A DNA stretch of 62,840 nt from Prevotella sp. (lineage in GTDB: Bacteria; Bacteroidota; Bacteroidia; Bacteroidales; Bacteroidaceae), in NCBI GenBank assembly GCA_017475265.1, contig JAFVFY010000096.1, positions 1 through 62,840 on the forward strand. The letters are read 5' to 3'. The position numbers were made by a program, and so were the translations under genes. Of the stretch, positions 33,334 to 42,298 are shown piece by piece (the first letter of the stretch is position 1; each line of letters opens with the position of its first letter). Under the pieces are notes generated by a model. It was not told the origin of the DNA. It made no database searches and saw nothing but the letters and a program-made list of their open reading frames with translations.

Positions 33334-35496
33334 ATGAAAGTCTACCAGACAAACGAGATCAAGAACATTGCACTCATTGGCAGTGCGGGTAGCGGCAAGA
33401 CCACTCTTGCCGAGGCATTAGTCTACGAGGCCGGCATCATCAAGCGCCGCGGCACCGTGGAGGGTAAGAACACCATGAGCGACTACTTCCCCGTGGAGCA
33501 GGAGTATGGCTACTCGGTATTCTCGACCGTGTTCCACACTGAGTGGAACGGCAAGAAGCTGAACTTCATCGACTGCCCGGGCTCGGACGACTTCGTGGGC
33601 GGTGCCATCACAGCCCTCAACGTTACCGACCAGGCTGTTATCCTCGTCAATGGACAGTATGGCCCCGAGGTGGGTACGATGAACGCCTTCCGCAACACCG
33701 ACAAGCTTCAGAAGCCCGTCATCTTCCTAGTGAACCAGCTCGACCGCGAGCATTGCGACTTCGACCAGATTCTGCACCAGATGCAGGAGACCTACGGCAA
33801 GAACTGCGTGCCTGTGCAGTACCCCGTTGCCACAGGTCCCGACTTCAACAGCATCATCGACGTGCTGCTGATGAAGAAGCTGACATGGAAGGCCGAGGGT
33901 GGTGCTCCTACCATTGAGGACATCCCCGCCGACCAGATGGACAAGGCCCAGGGCTTGCACGACGCTCTCGTGGAGGCTGCCGCTGCCGGTGACGACGCCC
34001 TGATGGAGAAATTCTTCGACACCATGGAGCTGAGCACCGACGAGATGCGTGAGGGCATCCGCAAGGGTCTCGTCACACGCAGCATCTTCCCCATCTTCTG
34101 CGTCTGCGCCGCTAAGGACATGGGTGTGCGCCGTCTGATGGAGTTCCTCGGAAACGTTGTTCCCTTCGTCAGCGAGATGCCGAAGGTGAAGAACGCTGCC
34201 GGAGCAGAGGTCGCTCCCGACGCCAACGGCCCCGAGTCGCTCTTCTTCTTCAAGACCGGTATTGAGCCGCACATCGGTGAGGTGAGCTACTTCAAGGTGA
34301 TGAGCGGAACGGTGAAGAGCGGCGACGACTTGACCAACGCCGACCGTGGCTCGAAGGAGCGCATTGGAACATTGTACGCATGCGCAGGTACGAACCGAGT
34401 GCAGGTGGACGAGCTGAAAGCTGGTGACATCGGTTGCACCGTAAAGCTGAAGGACGTCAAGACGGGTAACACGCTGAACGGCAAGGACTGCGCCGACTGG
34501 AAGTTCAACTACATACAGTACCCGAACTCGAAATTCTCGCGTGCCATCAAGGCCATCAACGAGAGCGAGACGGAGAAGATGATGGCTGCCCTGAACAAGA
34601 TGCGTCAGGAAGACCCGACATGGGTGGTCGAGCAGTCGAAGGAGCTCCGCCAGATTATCGTCCACGGACAAGGTGAGTTCCACCTGCGCACGCTGAAGTG
34701 GCGTATGGAGAACAACGAGAAGATTCAGATTGAGTATCAGGAGCCGAAGATTCCATATCGTGAGACCATCTCGAAGATGGCCCGTGCCGACTACCGCCAC
34801 AAGAAGCAGTCGGGTGGTTCGGGACAGTTTGGTGAGGTGCACCTCATCATCGAGCCTTACACCGAGGGAATGGAAGATCCCGTGAGCTTCATGATTGGCA
34901 ACCAGGAGTTCAAGATGAACATCAAGGGCAAGGAAGAAATCGACCTCGAATGGGGCGGTAAGCTCGTGTTCATCAACTCGGTTGTCGGTGGTGCCATCGA
35001 CCTGCGCTTTATGCCCGCCATCCTGAAGGGTATCATGCAGCGCATGGAGCAAGGCCCGCTCACCGGTTCGTATGCCCGCGACGTGCGCGTCATCGTCTAC
35101 GATGGAAAGATGCACCCCGTGGACTCCAACGAGCTCTCGTTCATGCTCGCCGGGCGTAACGCCTTCTCACTCGCATTCAAGGAGGCCGGCCCGAAGGTGC
35201 TTGAGCCTATCTACGACCTCGAGGTGCTCGTGCCCGCCGACTACATGGGCGACGTGATGAGCGATCTGCAGGGACGCCGGGCCATTATCATGGGTATGGA
35301 CAGCGAGGCTGGCTACCAGAAGCTCAACGCCAAGATTCCTCTCAAGGAGCTGGCCAGCTATTCGATAGCCTTGTCATCACTGACGGGTGGACGTGCTTCG
35401 TTCCAGACCAAGTTCTCTTCCTACGAGCTTGTGCCTAACGACATACAGCAGGCACTCATCAAGGCTCACGAGGAGGAGATGAAGGACGAGGATTAA
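33334..35496 (+). CDS. EF-G-like translational GTPase paralogue (EF-G2 type)
   Basis: 720 residues with the EF-G domain order: G domain (1-~265), domain II, III, IV and V. The P-loop is GSAGSGKT (16-23) instead of the EF-G form with HIDAGKT, and switch II reads DCPGSDDF, so the catalytic His of DTPGHVDF is Ser84. The guanine-specificity motif is NQLD rather than NKMD. In Bacteroides an EF-G2 paralogue is reported to support translation without GTP hydrolysis in the host gut; this protein has the same kind of substitution and is probably its orthologue, though that is from memory. The gene stands alone with its own promoter and terminator. Confidence 0.9.
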   Translation: MKVYQTNEIKNIALIGSAGSGKTTLAEALVYEAGIIKRRGTVEGKNTMSDYFPVEQEYGYSVFSTVFHTEWNGKKLNFIDCPGSDDFVGGAITALNVTDQAVILVNGQYGPEVGTMNAFRNTDKLQKPVIFLVNQLDREHCDFDQILHQMQETYGKNCVPVQYPVATGPDFNSIIDVLLMKKLTWKAEGGAPTIEDIPADQMDKAQGLHDALVEAAAAGDDALMEKFFDTMELSTDEMREGIRKGLVTRSIFPIFCVCAAKDMGVRRLMEFLGNVVPFVSEMPKVKNAAGAEVAPDANGPESLFFFKTGIEPHIGEVSYFKVMSGTVKSGDDLTNADRGSKERIGTLYACAGTNRVQVDELKAGDIGCTVKLKDVKTGNTLNGKDCADWKFNYIQYPNSKFSRAIKAINESETEKMMAALNKMRQEDPTWVVEQSKELRQIIVHGQGEFHLRTLKWRMENNEKIQIEYQEPKIPYRETISKMARADYRHKKQSGGSGQFGEVHLIIEPYTEGMEDPVSFMIGNQEFKMNIKGKEEIDLEWGGKLVFINSVVGGAIDLRFMPAILKGIMQRMEQGPLTGSYARDVRVIVYDGKMHPVDSNELSFMLAGRNAFSLAFKEAGPKVLEPIYDLEVLVPADYMGDVMSDLQGRRAIIMGMDSEAGYQKLNAKIPLKELASYSIALSSLTGGRASFQTKFSSYELVPNDIQQALIKAHEEEMKDED

Positions 35497-35521
35497 TCCC
35501 CTACGTGCGAACATTATTTAT

Positions 35522-35552
35522 AAACCCAGGACTGTCACGTCCTGGGTTTTTA
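35522..35552 (+). terminator. intrinsic terminator after the EF-G2-like gene
   Basis: Perfect 10-bp stem AAACCCAGGA / TCCTGGGTTT with an 8-nt loop, then TTT. Confidence 0.8.
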
Positions 35553-35572
35553 GTAAACCTGCCTCTGTACTC

Positions 35573-37132
35573 ATGAAAAGGATAGTATTCATATACTTTA
35601 TTTTGGTCATGGCCTTCTGCACGGCTACGGCCCAACAAGAAACCGTGGGACAAATCAGTATCACGGTGGACTCGACGCTGAACCCCCAGCGGAAAGTGAC
35701 GGCACATCTGAAGATGGACGGTTACGATGGTGCCATCGGCATCAAACTACGAGGCAACAGCTCGCTGGGCTTCAACCAGAAGAAGTACACCTTTGAGCTG
35801 CGTGACGAGCAGGGCAAGGAGGTAGAGGCTCCGCTGATGGGCATGCCCGCCCACAGTAAGTGGGTGCTGCTGGCTCCCTATAATGACGTCTCGGCAGTAC
35901 GCGACCCGCTGGCCTTCCAGCTGTGGCGCGACATGGGGCATTGGGGACCACGCACGAGGATGGCCGAACTGACGATGAACGGCGACTATTGTGGTATCTA
36001 TATTCTCTCGGAAGCTATCAAGCGAGGCAAAGACCGCGTGGATGTCGCGAAGTTGAAAAAGAGCGATGTCAAGGGACGCGACGTGACGGGAGGCTACCTG
36101 TTGCGCATCGACACCTTCGGCGAAGACGAGGCGACCTTCACCTCGAAGGTTCCAGGCATCGGCGAGGGCAATATGTCAACTCAGGTCATCTGGTCGTGCT
36201 TCTATCCAAAGAAGAAGAAACTGCAGCCAGAACAGTTTGACTACATCCGTAACTACGTAGACACCGTGGAGCAAGTGATTCAGTCAGACTATTTTGCCGA
36301 CCCAGAGCGCGGCTATGCCCGCTATATTGACGTGCCCTCGTTTGTAGACTATTTCATCCACACAGAGCTGAGCCTCAATGCCGACGGCTACAAGCGCAGC
36401 GCCTACTTCTACAAGGAGAAGCAGAACGCAGACGGTACGGGCGGAAAACTCGTCGCTGGCCCTGTCTGGGACTACAACCTGGCCTACGGCAACGCCAACT
36501 TCGCCAATGCCGACAATATAGAGGCGTGGAACTTCGAAGGGGCAAGCAATAACCCCACGCCCGCACTTTGGCAGCGGCTGTTGCAAGACCCCGCATTCCG
36601 AAAAGCGGTGAAGGTGCGCTACAAGACCCTGCGCAAAAGCGTGCTGAGCAACAAGGCCATTAATGCCTACATCGACCGCCACGCCCAGCTGCTGGCTCCT
36701 TGCCTCGACCGCCATTTCGGAAAATATCCCGAATTGCTCGTTTCTGAGGAAGAGAAGAAAAACCTGCCAAAGCCCCAGCCCTTCGGCACTTTCCCACCGA
36801 TGGGAGAAGGTTTTCCGCCGATGGGTGGTGACTTTCCGCAAATGGGAGAAGGCTTCCCGCCGATGGGAGAAGGCTTCCCGCCGATGGGCGATTTCGGAGG
36901 GTTTGGTGGTGGCTTCAATGCCGCGAGCATGTTTGCAGCCTATCGTGTCAGTTCCTACGACGAGGAAATCCAGATTCTGAAGAAATGGCTTGCCGACCGC
37001 CTGTCGTTCCTCGACGCAAACATCAAACGGTTTGACAAGGACTGGCAGCCGCGCATACAGGAGCTCAAGGAAATCAAGATGCCGCAGTTCAATGGCGGCT
37101 TCCCCTTTCCTTTCCCTTCTTCAGGACAATAA
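35573..37132 (+). CDS. secreted CotH-family protein with Pro-Met-Gly repeats
   Basis: 519 residues; signal peptide (1-22). The CotH domain runs from ~40 to 390: KLRGNSSLGFNQKKYTFELR, KWVLLAPYNDVSAVRDPLAF, GYLLRIDTFGEDEATF, PSFVDYFIHTELSLNADGYK and AGPVWDYNLAYGNANFAN. CotH proteins are atypical protein kinases or surface proteins in spores and cellulosome-bearing bacteria; in Bacteroidales they are secreted and their role is unknown. Residues ~407-442 are a run of FPPMGEG-type heptapeptides encoded by 21-bp repeats (36789-36894). It faces the GH3 gene tail to tail, 10 bp apart. Confidence 0.88.
   Translation: MKRIVFIYFILVMAFCTATAQQETVGQISITVDSTLNPQRKVTAHLKMDGYDGAIGIKLRGNSSLGFNQKKYTFELRDEQGKEVEAPLMGMPAHSKWVLLAPYNDVSAVRDPLAFQLWRDMGHWGPRTRMAELTMNGDYCGIYILSEAIKRGKDRVDVAKLKKSDVKGRDVTGGYLLRIDTFGEDEATFTSKVPGIGEGNMSTQVIWSCFYPKKKKLQPEQFDYIRNYVDTVEQVIQSDYFADPERGYARYIDVPSFVDYFIHTELSLNADGYKRSAYFYKEKQNADGTGGKLVAGPVWDYNLAYGNANFANADNIEAWNFEGASNNPTPALWQRLLQDPAFRKAVKVRYKTLRKSVLSNKAINAYIDRHAQLLAPCLDRHFGKYPELLVSEEEKKNLPKPQPFGTFPPMGEGFPPMGGDFPQMGEGFPPMGEGFPPMGDFGGFGGGFNAASMFAAYRVSSYDEEIQILKKWLADRLSFLDANIKRFDKDWQPRIQELKEIKMPQFNGGFPFPFPSSGQ
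36789..36894 (+). repeat. 21-bp direct repeats in the CotH gene
   Basis: Five units related to TTCCCGCCGATGGGAGAAGG, encoding FPPMGEG heptapeptides; two adjacent units are identical, so copy number may vary. Confidence 0.85.
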
Positions 37133-37142
37133 CTGCAGGGAC

Positions 37143-39563
37143 TTACTTTATGTCTTCTATTGTTGAGAAATAATGGTCGCGCAACGGTTTCTGAACAGGC
37201 GCGCCATTCAGGGTGATTGTTTCCTGTAACTTGATATCGGCCGAGGAACTGCCAATCTTGACAAGATATTGGCCGGGTAGTACGTTCCATTGGCGTTGCC
37301 CCTCGTGGCTGTAGAAACCGAACTGGTCTGTATACAACTTCACATTGACAGTCTTGCTCTCGCCGGGCTGTAGGGTCAGACGGGCAAAACCTTGCAGCTG
37401 GATAGGACGGATTTGCTGGTCAGCGCTAGTGGGGGATATATATATCTGTGCTACCTCGTCGGCAGCCATCTCACCTGTGTTCTTCACCTCAAACGTCAGG
37501 TTGATGCCCTCGTCCGTCGTCGAGACCTGTGGAGTGCTGGCATACTCGCCAGCCACTTTCAGGTTGCTATATTCGAAAGTGGTGAAGCTCAGACCATAGC
37601 CGAAGGGCCAGGATAATTTACAATTTGGCGATTTACAATTTACCATTTCTGAGGGGTAGTTGTAGCAGATGGGTTCGTCAATCTCAGTATTGGGATAGCT
37701 GACAGAGAGCTTGGCAGATGGCGACACCTTGCCAAAGAGGATGTCAGCCACGGCATTGCCGCCCTCCTCACCTGGATACCAGGCATGAATAACAGCTGCA
37801 CATTTCTCAGCCAAACCGGAAACCACCAAAGCCCTGCCTCCGAACATCACCAGCACCACTGGTTTGCCTGTCTTGATGAGTTCCTCCACAAACTGCTCCT
37901 GCTTGCCGGGCAGACGAAGGCCCTGACGGTCGCGGTTCTCACCGCAGAGCATCACGTTCTCACCAACTGCAGCCACAATCACATCGGCATGCTTGGCCAT
38001 TGCAAGTGCTTCCGCCTTGTCGGCCTTCTCGCCAGAATCGACTTTACGGTGCAGGATGTCATACTCCCAGGCACGTTCGTCGCCCATCTCGCCGTACTTC
38101 GTCTCAATCTCTTCCGTCCAATCACAACCACGGGAATACATCACGTTCACGCCCTCTGGCTTACGTCCGTTCATGCCCTCCTGCAACTTGACGATATGCG
38201 GGTTGTCACGGTCGGCCACATCCTCTACCTTCTTCCAGAAGTATGACATAGCTGGATAGGTATAGTCGCCGCACATGGCCCAGATGGAGTTGGCATTTGG
38301 ACCTGTGAGCAGAATGTTGACCATTGAAGATTGACCATTGACCATTGAAGGTCTCAGTGGCAGAATGCCATTGTTCTCCAACAGAACGATTGACTGACTG
38401 GCGATGTCGTATGCCGTCTGGCGTTCCTCGGGACTATCAAGCTTTACCTCCTCCTTACTGTAGAGGTAGGCATCCTTGTCGAAGAGTCCTGCACGGAACT
38501 TATGGCGCAGCACGTCCTTCACAGCACGTTCCAGCGTCTCAGGTTTTACCAGTCCCTTGTCTATAGCCTCCTGCAAGAACTGATAGTTGTCGCCGTGGGG
38601 GAAGTCGACATCATTGCCACCATTGATGGCTGCGGCAGCCTTCTGTACAGCATCGTCCAAGTCGGGTAATTGGTCGATGGCAGTATAGTCGCTCACTACC
38701 ATGCCGTCGAAGCCTAGATACCCATGAAGGATGTCCTGCAATATCTCGCTGTTTGCCACACATTTTGTTCCATGTACGGCATGATAGCCAGGCATGACGC
38801 ACTTGCTGCCAGAGATACGTATCATCGCCTCGTGGGGCAGCAGTATTTCCTCCATCAGTTCTTTTTCGTCGGCATCGCCACCTCCGCCATAGCCCAGATA
38901 GTGCTTCGAGCAGGCACCAACGCCTTTCTTCAAGTCGCCCTGCTGCAGACCGTCCACGAAGGCCACGCCCATTACTGCCGACAGGTAGCCGTCCTCGCCA
39001 TACGACTCCTCCAGACGGTTGAATGAAGGCGTGCGACAAACATCAACCATAGGCGACAGCGCCAGGATTCCACCCATCTTGCGCATGACGGTACTCGTCT
39101 GACGGGTCTTCAGTTCTGCCAGCTCTGGATTGAACGAACAGGCCTGTCCTATCTGTTGCGGATAGATGGTTGCCCCCAAGGTGTTCACACCTGAGAGCAC
39201 CTCTTCGTGGAGCAGGGCTGGAATGCCGTTGGGGGTATGATGAATGAGCCAGTCCTGTATGGCGGCAGCACGGTCGCGCAATTCGTTAGGGTCCCTAGGC
39301 TTCTGCATGCAGAACTGCGAGAAGTGACCGATGCCGTAGGGTATCAGTTCTTGGCACTTAGCCGTGTCCAACTTGCCCTGCTCGTTGAACAGGACGTCCA
39401 TGTACATGCTCTTCAACTGGGCGATGCGCTCTTCCTGCGACATCCTACCGTAAAGTTCGTCAACTTGTTGTTCCATGTCTGTAGCTGTGTTACATCCGGT
39501 TGCCAACATCATCACTCCTGTCATCAGCAGGCCGGTCATCTTTTTACAAATTTGTTTGTCCAT
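37143..39563 (-). CDS. GH3 beta-glucosidase / beta-xylosidase lipoprotein
   Basis: 806 residues. A lipobox (LATGC, Cys24) follows the signal sequence, so it is membrane-anchored. GH3 blocks are GIPALLHEEVLSG, GDLKKGVGACSKHYLGYGGG, the nucleophile in GFDGMVVSDYTAI, VLLENNGILPLRP, and the C-terminal fibronectin-like domain (TFEVKNTGEMAADEVAQIYI). It removes terminal glucose or xylose from oligosaccharides; the nearby xylanases favour xylo-oligomers, but sugar specificity cannot be read. Two short in-frame repeats (38316-38350 and 37614-37648) encode MVNGQSSMVN and MVNCKSPNCKL in place of otherwise conserved spacing. Its start overlaps the DUF4105 gene by 28 bp. Confidence 0.9.
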   Translation of the reverse strand: MDKQICKKMTGLLMTGVMMLATGCNTATDMEQQVDELYGRMSQEERIAQLKSMYMDVLFNEQGKLDTAKCQELIPYGIGHFSQFCMQKPRDPNELRDRAAAIQDWLIHHTPNGIPALLHEEVLSGVNTLGATIYPQQIGQACSFNPELAELKTRQTSTVMRKMGGILALSPMVDVCRTPSFNRLEESYGEDGYLSAVMGVAFVDGLQQGDLKKGVGACSKHYLGYGGGGDADEKELMEEILLPHEAMIRISGSKCVMPGYHAVHGTKCVANSEILQDILHGYLGFDGMVVSDYTAIDQLPDLDDAVQKAAAAINGGNDVDFPHGDNYQFLQEAIDKGLVKPETLERAVKDVLRHKFRAGLFDKDAYLYSKEEVKLDSPEERQTAYDIASQSIVLLENNGILPLRPSMVNGQSSMVNILLTGPNANSIWAMCGDYTYPAMSYFWKKVEDVADRDNPHIVKLQEGMNGRKPEGVNVMYSRGCDWTEEIETKYGEMGDERAWEYDILHRKVDSGEKADKAEALAMAKHADVIVAAVGENVMLCGENRDRQGLRLPGKQEQFVEELIKTGKPVVLVMFGGRALVVSGLAEKCAAVIHAWYPGEEGGNAVADILFGKVSPSAKLSVSYPNTEIDEPICYNYPSEMVNCKSPNCKLSWPFGYGLSFTTFEYSNLKVAGEYASTPQVSTTDEGINLTFEVKNTGEMAADEVAQIYISPTSADQQIRPIQLQGFARLTLQPGESKTVNVKLYTDQFGFYSHEGQRQWNVLPGQYLVKIGSSSADIKLQETITLNGAPVQKPLRDHYFSTIEDIK
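37614..37648. repeat. in-frame short repeat in the GH3 gene (ATTTACA units)
   Basis: Repeats of GATTTACAATTT type, encoding VNCKSPNCKL just before WPFGYGLSFT. Confidence 0.65.
38316..38350. repeat. in-frame 7-bp tandem repeat in the GH3 gene
   Basis: Units TTGACCA / TTGAAGA; encodes SMVNGQSSMVN just after VLLENNGILPLRP. Confidence 0.8.
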
Positions 39564-40819
39564 GTTCTTAGTAGTTTATCATTTAGTTTTTGTTGGGGAA
39601 GTTTGTTGGATTCTTTCGTTATCCGGCGGGAAAGATGCCTGGCGATGCGCAATAATACGCATACCGCCACGACATACATGCCCTCGGCATAGCTTTGCCA
39701 GAGTCCTCCGGCGAGGAAGAGCAGTGTGAGCACCAGCTGAAGATGGAAGAACCACGTCTTGCGGCCACGTGCCACTGGCCAGAGGAACAGCAACGGCAGG
39801 GGATTGAGCAGCAGCACCTGAAGATTAGTGCTGGTCGTGGGGTGTTCGGAGAATAGCATTAGCGCGAGGATGCATCCGGCAAGACCTGTGAGGAGCATCA
39901 TGAAGATGTCGAACCACCTGACGATGGTCTTCTTCATCTGCTCGAAGGTGAATATCATCATCGACAACGCCAGTAGGATGAGCGAACAGGCAAAGGGCGA
40001 AAGGGGGAATCCCTGCTCCACCATCTGTATGCCGGGCGACACCAGCTCACGTCGCTCACTTACCAGCGGTTCACGCTCGCCCTGCCTCACCACGACGGCT
40101 CGGTCGAAGTCATGGCGAAGGTTGACGGGCAGGAAATGCTGCTCTGATTGTGTGGTGGGCATGTCGGCACGTACGCCCAGAAGAATGTCGTTTCCAAAGG
40201 TGGCCCAGGGATGACCAAAGGTACAATCGCGCACCATCTCGCGAAAAGAAGGGGAGAAACCCTCACGGGGAGCATACTCCACACGTCCCTTGACATTGGC
40301 CACAACGATGTCGCGGGGACGTGTAGAACAGTTGTCGAAAAAAATGTTGTAGCGGTAGATGCGGTTTTGGGGCAGGTAGTTCACTCGTAAGGCATTGATG
40401 ATGAGTGCCTTCTCCTCGTTGGTGAGATTTAGTACCTGTTCCGTTACCTGACTGCCCCACTTCTCGTAGTACTTCAGGAAAGCATTCGTTGGCGCAACGC
40501 CTAGTTCATAGTCGGTGTGGCCCTGAAGGAAGTGCCACATAAAGAGCTTGCTGTCAGGATGGAAGATGCCATAGTTGAACATCAGGTCTTCACCCGTATG
40601 AAGGTCGTGGAAGCGCAAGGCAGCATGGCCATAGAGACTGTAAACCTCCTCATGGGGTGCACAGGTAACAAAACCAATCTCGACACTATCCATGCGACTG
40701 GCATCCTGTGCCAGCACCTGTTGGCTTGCTAACGTAAAAGCCAAAAAGAACGTCAGGAAAAGCGTCCTGACTACGTGTATTTTTTGTTTCACGTTGCAAA
40801 AGTACGCTCTTTTTTCCAC
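39536..40819 (-). CDS. DUF4105 / Lnb-like lipoprotein N-acyltransferase-domain membrane protein
   Basis: 427 residues. A signal-like segment (~18-38) is followed by a soluble domain (~45-250) with EVYSLYGHAALRF, MFNYGIFH and YNIFFDNCSTRPRD. The last carries the conserved Cys of the DUF4105/Lnb family, linked to N-acylation of lipoproteins. Four further helices (from ~275) precede a basic tail. The longest start (40819) lies upstream of a consensus -7 box at 40797-40804, so translation may start further in, for example from a GTG at residue 10; the exact start is uncertain. It is the first gene of a two-gene unit with the GH3 lipoprotein, overlapping it by 28 bp. Confidence 0.82.
   Translation of the reverse strand: MEKRAYFCNVKQKIHVVRTLFLTFFLAFTLASQQVLAQDASRMDSVEIGFVTCAPHEEVYSLYGHAALRFHDLHTGEDLMFNYGIFHPDSKLFMWHFLQGHTDYELGVAPTNAFLKYYEKWGSQVTEQVLNLTNEEKALIINALRVNYLPQNRIYRYNIFFDNCSTRPRDIVVANVKGRVEYAPREGFSPSFREMVRDCTFGHPWATFGNDILLGVRADMPTTQSEQHFLPVNLRHDFDRAVVVRQGEREPLVSERRELVSPGIQMVEQGFPLSPFACSLILLALSMMIFTFEQMKKTIVRWFDIFMMLLTGLAGCILALMLFSEHPTTSTNLQVLLLNPLPLLFLWPVARGRKTWFFHLQLVLTLLFLAGGLWQSYAEGMYVVAVCVLLRIARHLSRRITKESNKLPQQKLNDKLLRTWTNKFVKR
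40797..40804 (-). promoter_or_regulatory. -7 box for the DUF4105 gene
   Basis: TACTTTTG on the minus strand; overlaps the first codons of the longest reading frame and casts doubt on its start at 40819. Confidence 0.55.
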
Positions 40820-40890
40820 TTTACCTTATTTTACATCAAATAATTAGAAAATATTTGCAATTAGTTTTTCTGTGAAACAAGGAAAATGAG

Positions 40891-40898
40891 TACCTTTG
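40891..40898 (+). promoter_or_regulatory. nqr operon promoter -7 box
   Basis: TACCTTTG, exact TAnnTTTG match, ~43 bp upstream of nqrA. A 7-bp repeat array (40904-40938) fills the leader. Confidence 0.75.
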
Positions 40899-40903
40899 CA
40901 CCC

Positions 40904-40938
40904 AAATTGTAAATCGTAAATCCGTAAATTGTAAATCA
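40904..40938. repeat. 7/8-bp tandem repeat in the nqrA leader
   Basis: Units AAATTGT / AAATCGT / AAATCCGT between the promoter and the nqrA start codon. Confidence 0.8.
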
Positions 40939-40940
40939 AT

Positions 40941-42293
40941 ATGATGTCAAATGTAATTAAGCTACGTAAAGGCTTGGAAATTCACCTGCAAGGGAAGGCC
41001 GAAGAAACGAAGCTGACGCTGAAGAGCAACGGGCACTACGCTTTGGTGCCTGATGACTTTGAAGGTGTCACTCCGAAGGTGGTCGTTCTTGAGGGTGACA
41101 ATGTCAAGGCCGGCGATGCCTTGTTCGTGAACAAGTTGCATCCGGAGGTGCGCTTCGCCTCACCCGTCAGCGGACGTGTGATGACGGTGGAGCGTGGCGA
41201 GCGACGCAAGGTGCTCTGCATACGTGTGGACGCCGATGCTGAGCAGCAGTATGTCGACTTCGGCAAGAAAGACCCCATGAAGATGGACGGTAAGGCTGTT
41301 ATCGATGCGCTGCTGGAAGCTGGTATCTTTGGTTATATCAATCAGTTGCCTTATGCTATCTCTACAGACCCTGAGAGCAAGCCTAAGGCAATTTTCGTGT
41401 CCGCACTACGTGACAAGCCCCTTGCTGCCAGCTTCGATTATGAGGTGAAAGGGCAGGAGCAGGACTTCGTCACCGGACTCGCAGCCCTCTCGAAGATTGC
41501 CAAGACCTATGTGGGTATCGGCAAGGATTCTCAAATCTCAAATCTCAACGCTCAAATCTCAAACCTCGTTGTTTTCGACGGCCCTTGCCCGGCAGGCAAT
41601 GTGGGCGTGCAGGTGAACAACATCGACCCGGTGAACAAGGGTGAGGTGGTGTGGACTATCGGCGACCCGACGGTGGTGCTCTTCATCGGTCGCCTCTTCA
41701 ATACGGGCAGGGTGAACCTGACCCGCACCGTGGCCCTCTGCGGCAGTGAGGTGAAGAAACCCTGCTATGTGGACATGCTCGTGGGTCAGGAACTGAATAC
41801 GCTTGTCTCGAACAGCTATGAGCCTGGTCACAACGTCCGAATCATCAATGGTAACGTGCTGACAGGGCGTAAGACTACGAAGGACGGATTCCTCGGTGCC
41901 CACTCGTCGGAGATTACCATCATCCCTGAGGGTGACGATGCTGACGAGATGCTGGGTTGGATTATGCCGCGCTTCAAGCAGTTCTCTGTCAGCCGCAGCT
42001 ACTTCTCATGGCTCTGTGGAAAGAAGGAATATGCGCTTGATGCCCGTGTAAAGGGTGGTGAGCGACATATCATCATGAGTGGCGAGTATGACCGTGTGCT
42101 GCCTATGGACATCTACGGCGAGTATCTCATCAAGGCCATCATTACTGGTGACATCGACCGCCAGGAGCAGCTCGGCATCTATGAGGTGGCTCCCGAGGAC
42201 TTTGCCTTGGCCGAGTTCGTTGACTCTTCGAAACTCGAACTGCAGAAAATCGTTCGTGAAGGACTGAATATCTTACGTAAAGAAAACGCATAA
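40941..42293 (+). CDS. nqrA: Na+-translocating NADH:quinone reductase subunit A
   Basis: 450 residues (a second ATG immediately follows the first). Blocks IKLRKGLEIHLQGK, VTPKVVVLEGDNVKAGDALF, FASPVSGRVMTVERGERRKV, PCPAGNVGVQVNNIDPVNKG and RSYFSWLCGKKEYALDAR match NqrA. It is the peripheral quinone-side subunit of the Na+ pump. At ~residues 197-209 the peptide SQISNLNAQISNL comes from an in-frame 7-bp repeat (41529-41567) inserted between the GIGKD segment and the VVFDGPCPAG block. First gene of a complete nqrABCDEF set with its own promoter. Confidence 0.96.
   Translation: MMSNVIKLRKGLEIHLQGKAEETKLTLKSNGHYALVPDDFEGVTPKVVVLEGDNVKAGDALFVNKLHPEVRFASPVSGRVMTVERGERRKVLCIRVDADAEQQYVDFGKKDPMKMDGKAVIDALLEAGIFGYINQLPYAISTDPESKPKAIFVSALRDKPLAASFDYEVKGQEQDFVTGLAALSKIAKTYVGIGKDSQISNLNAQISNLVVFDGPCPAGNVGVQVNNIDPVNKGEVVWTIGDPTVVLFIGRLFNTGRVNLTRTVALCGSEVKKPCYVDMLVGQELNTLVSNSYEPGHNVRIINGNVLTGRKTTKDGFLGAHSSEITIIPEGDDADEMLGWIMPRFKQFSVSRSYFSWLCGKKEYALDARVKGGERHIIMSGEYDRVLPMDIYGEYLIKAIITGDIDRQEQLGIYEVAPEDFALAEFVDSSKLELQKIVREGLNILRKENA
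41529..41567. repeat. in-frame 7-bp tandem repeat in nqrA
   Basis: Units CTCAAAT / CTCAACG; encodes SQISNLNAQISNL in NqrA. Confidence 0.85.
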
Positions 42294-42298
42294 AGACT

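Noticed and set aside
33727-35115. Long minus-strand frame opposite the EF-G2-like gene
   Set aside because: Low-complexity Leu/Val/His-rich translation typical of antisense frames; the sense gene has full EF-G domains.
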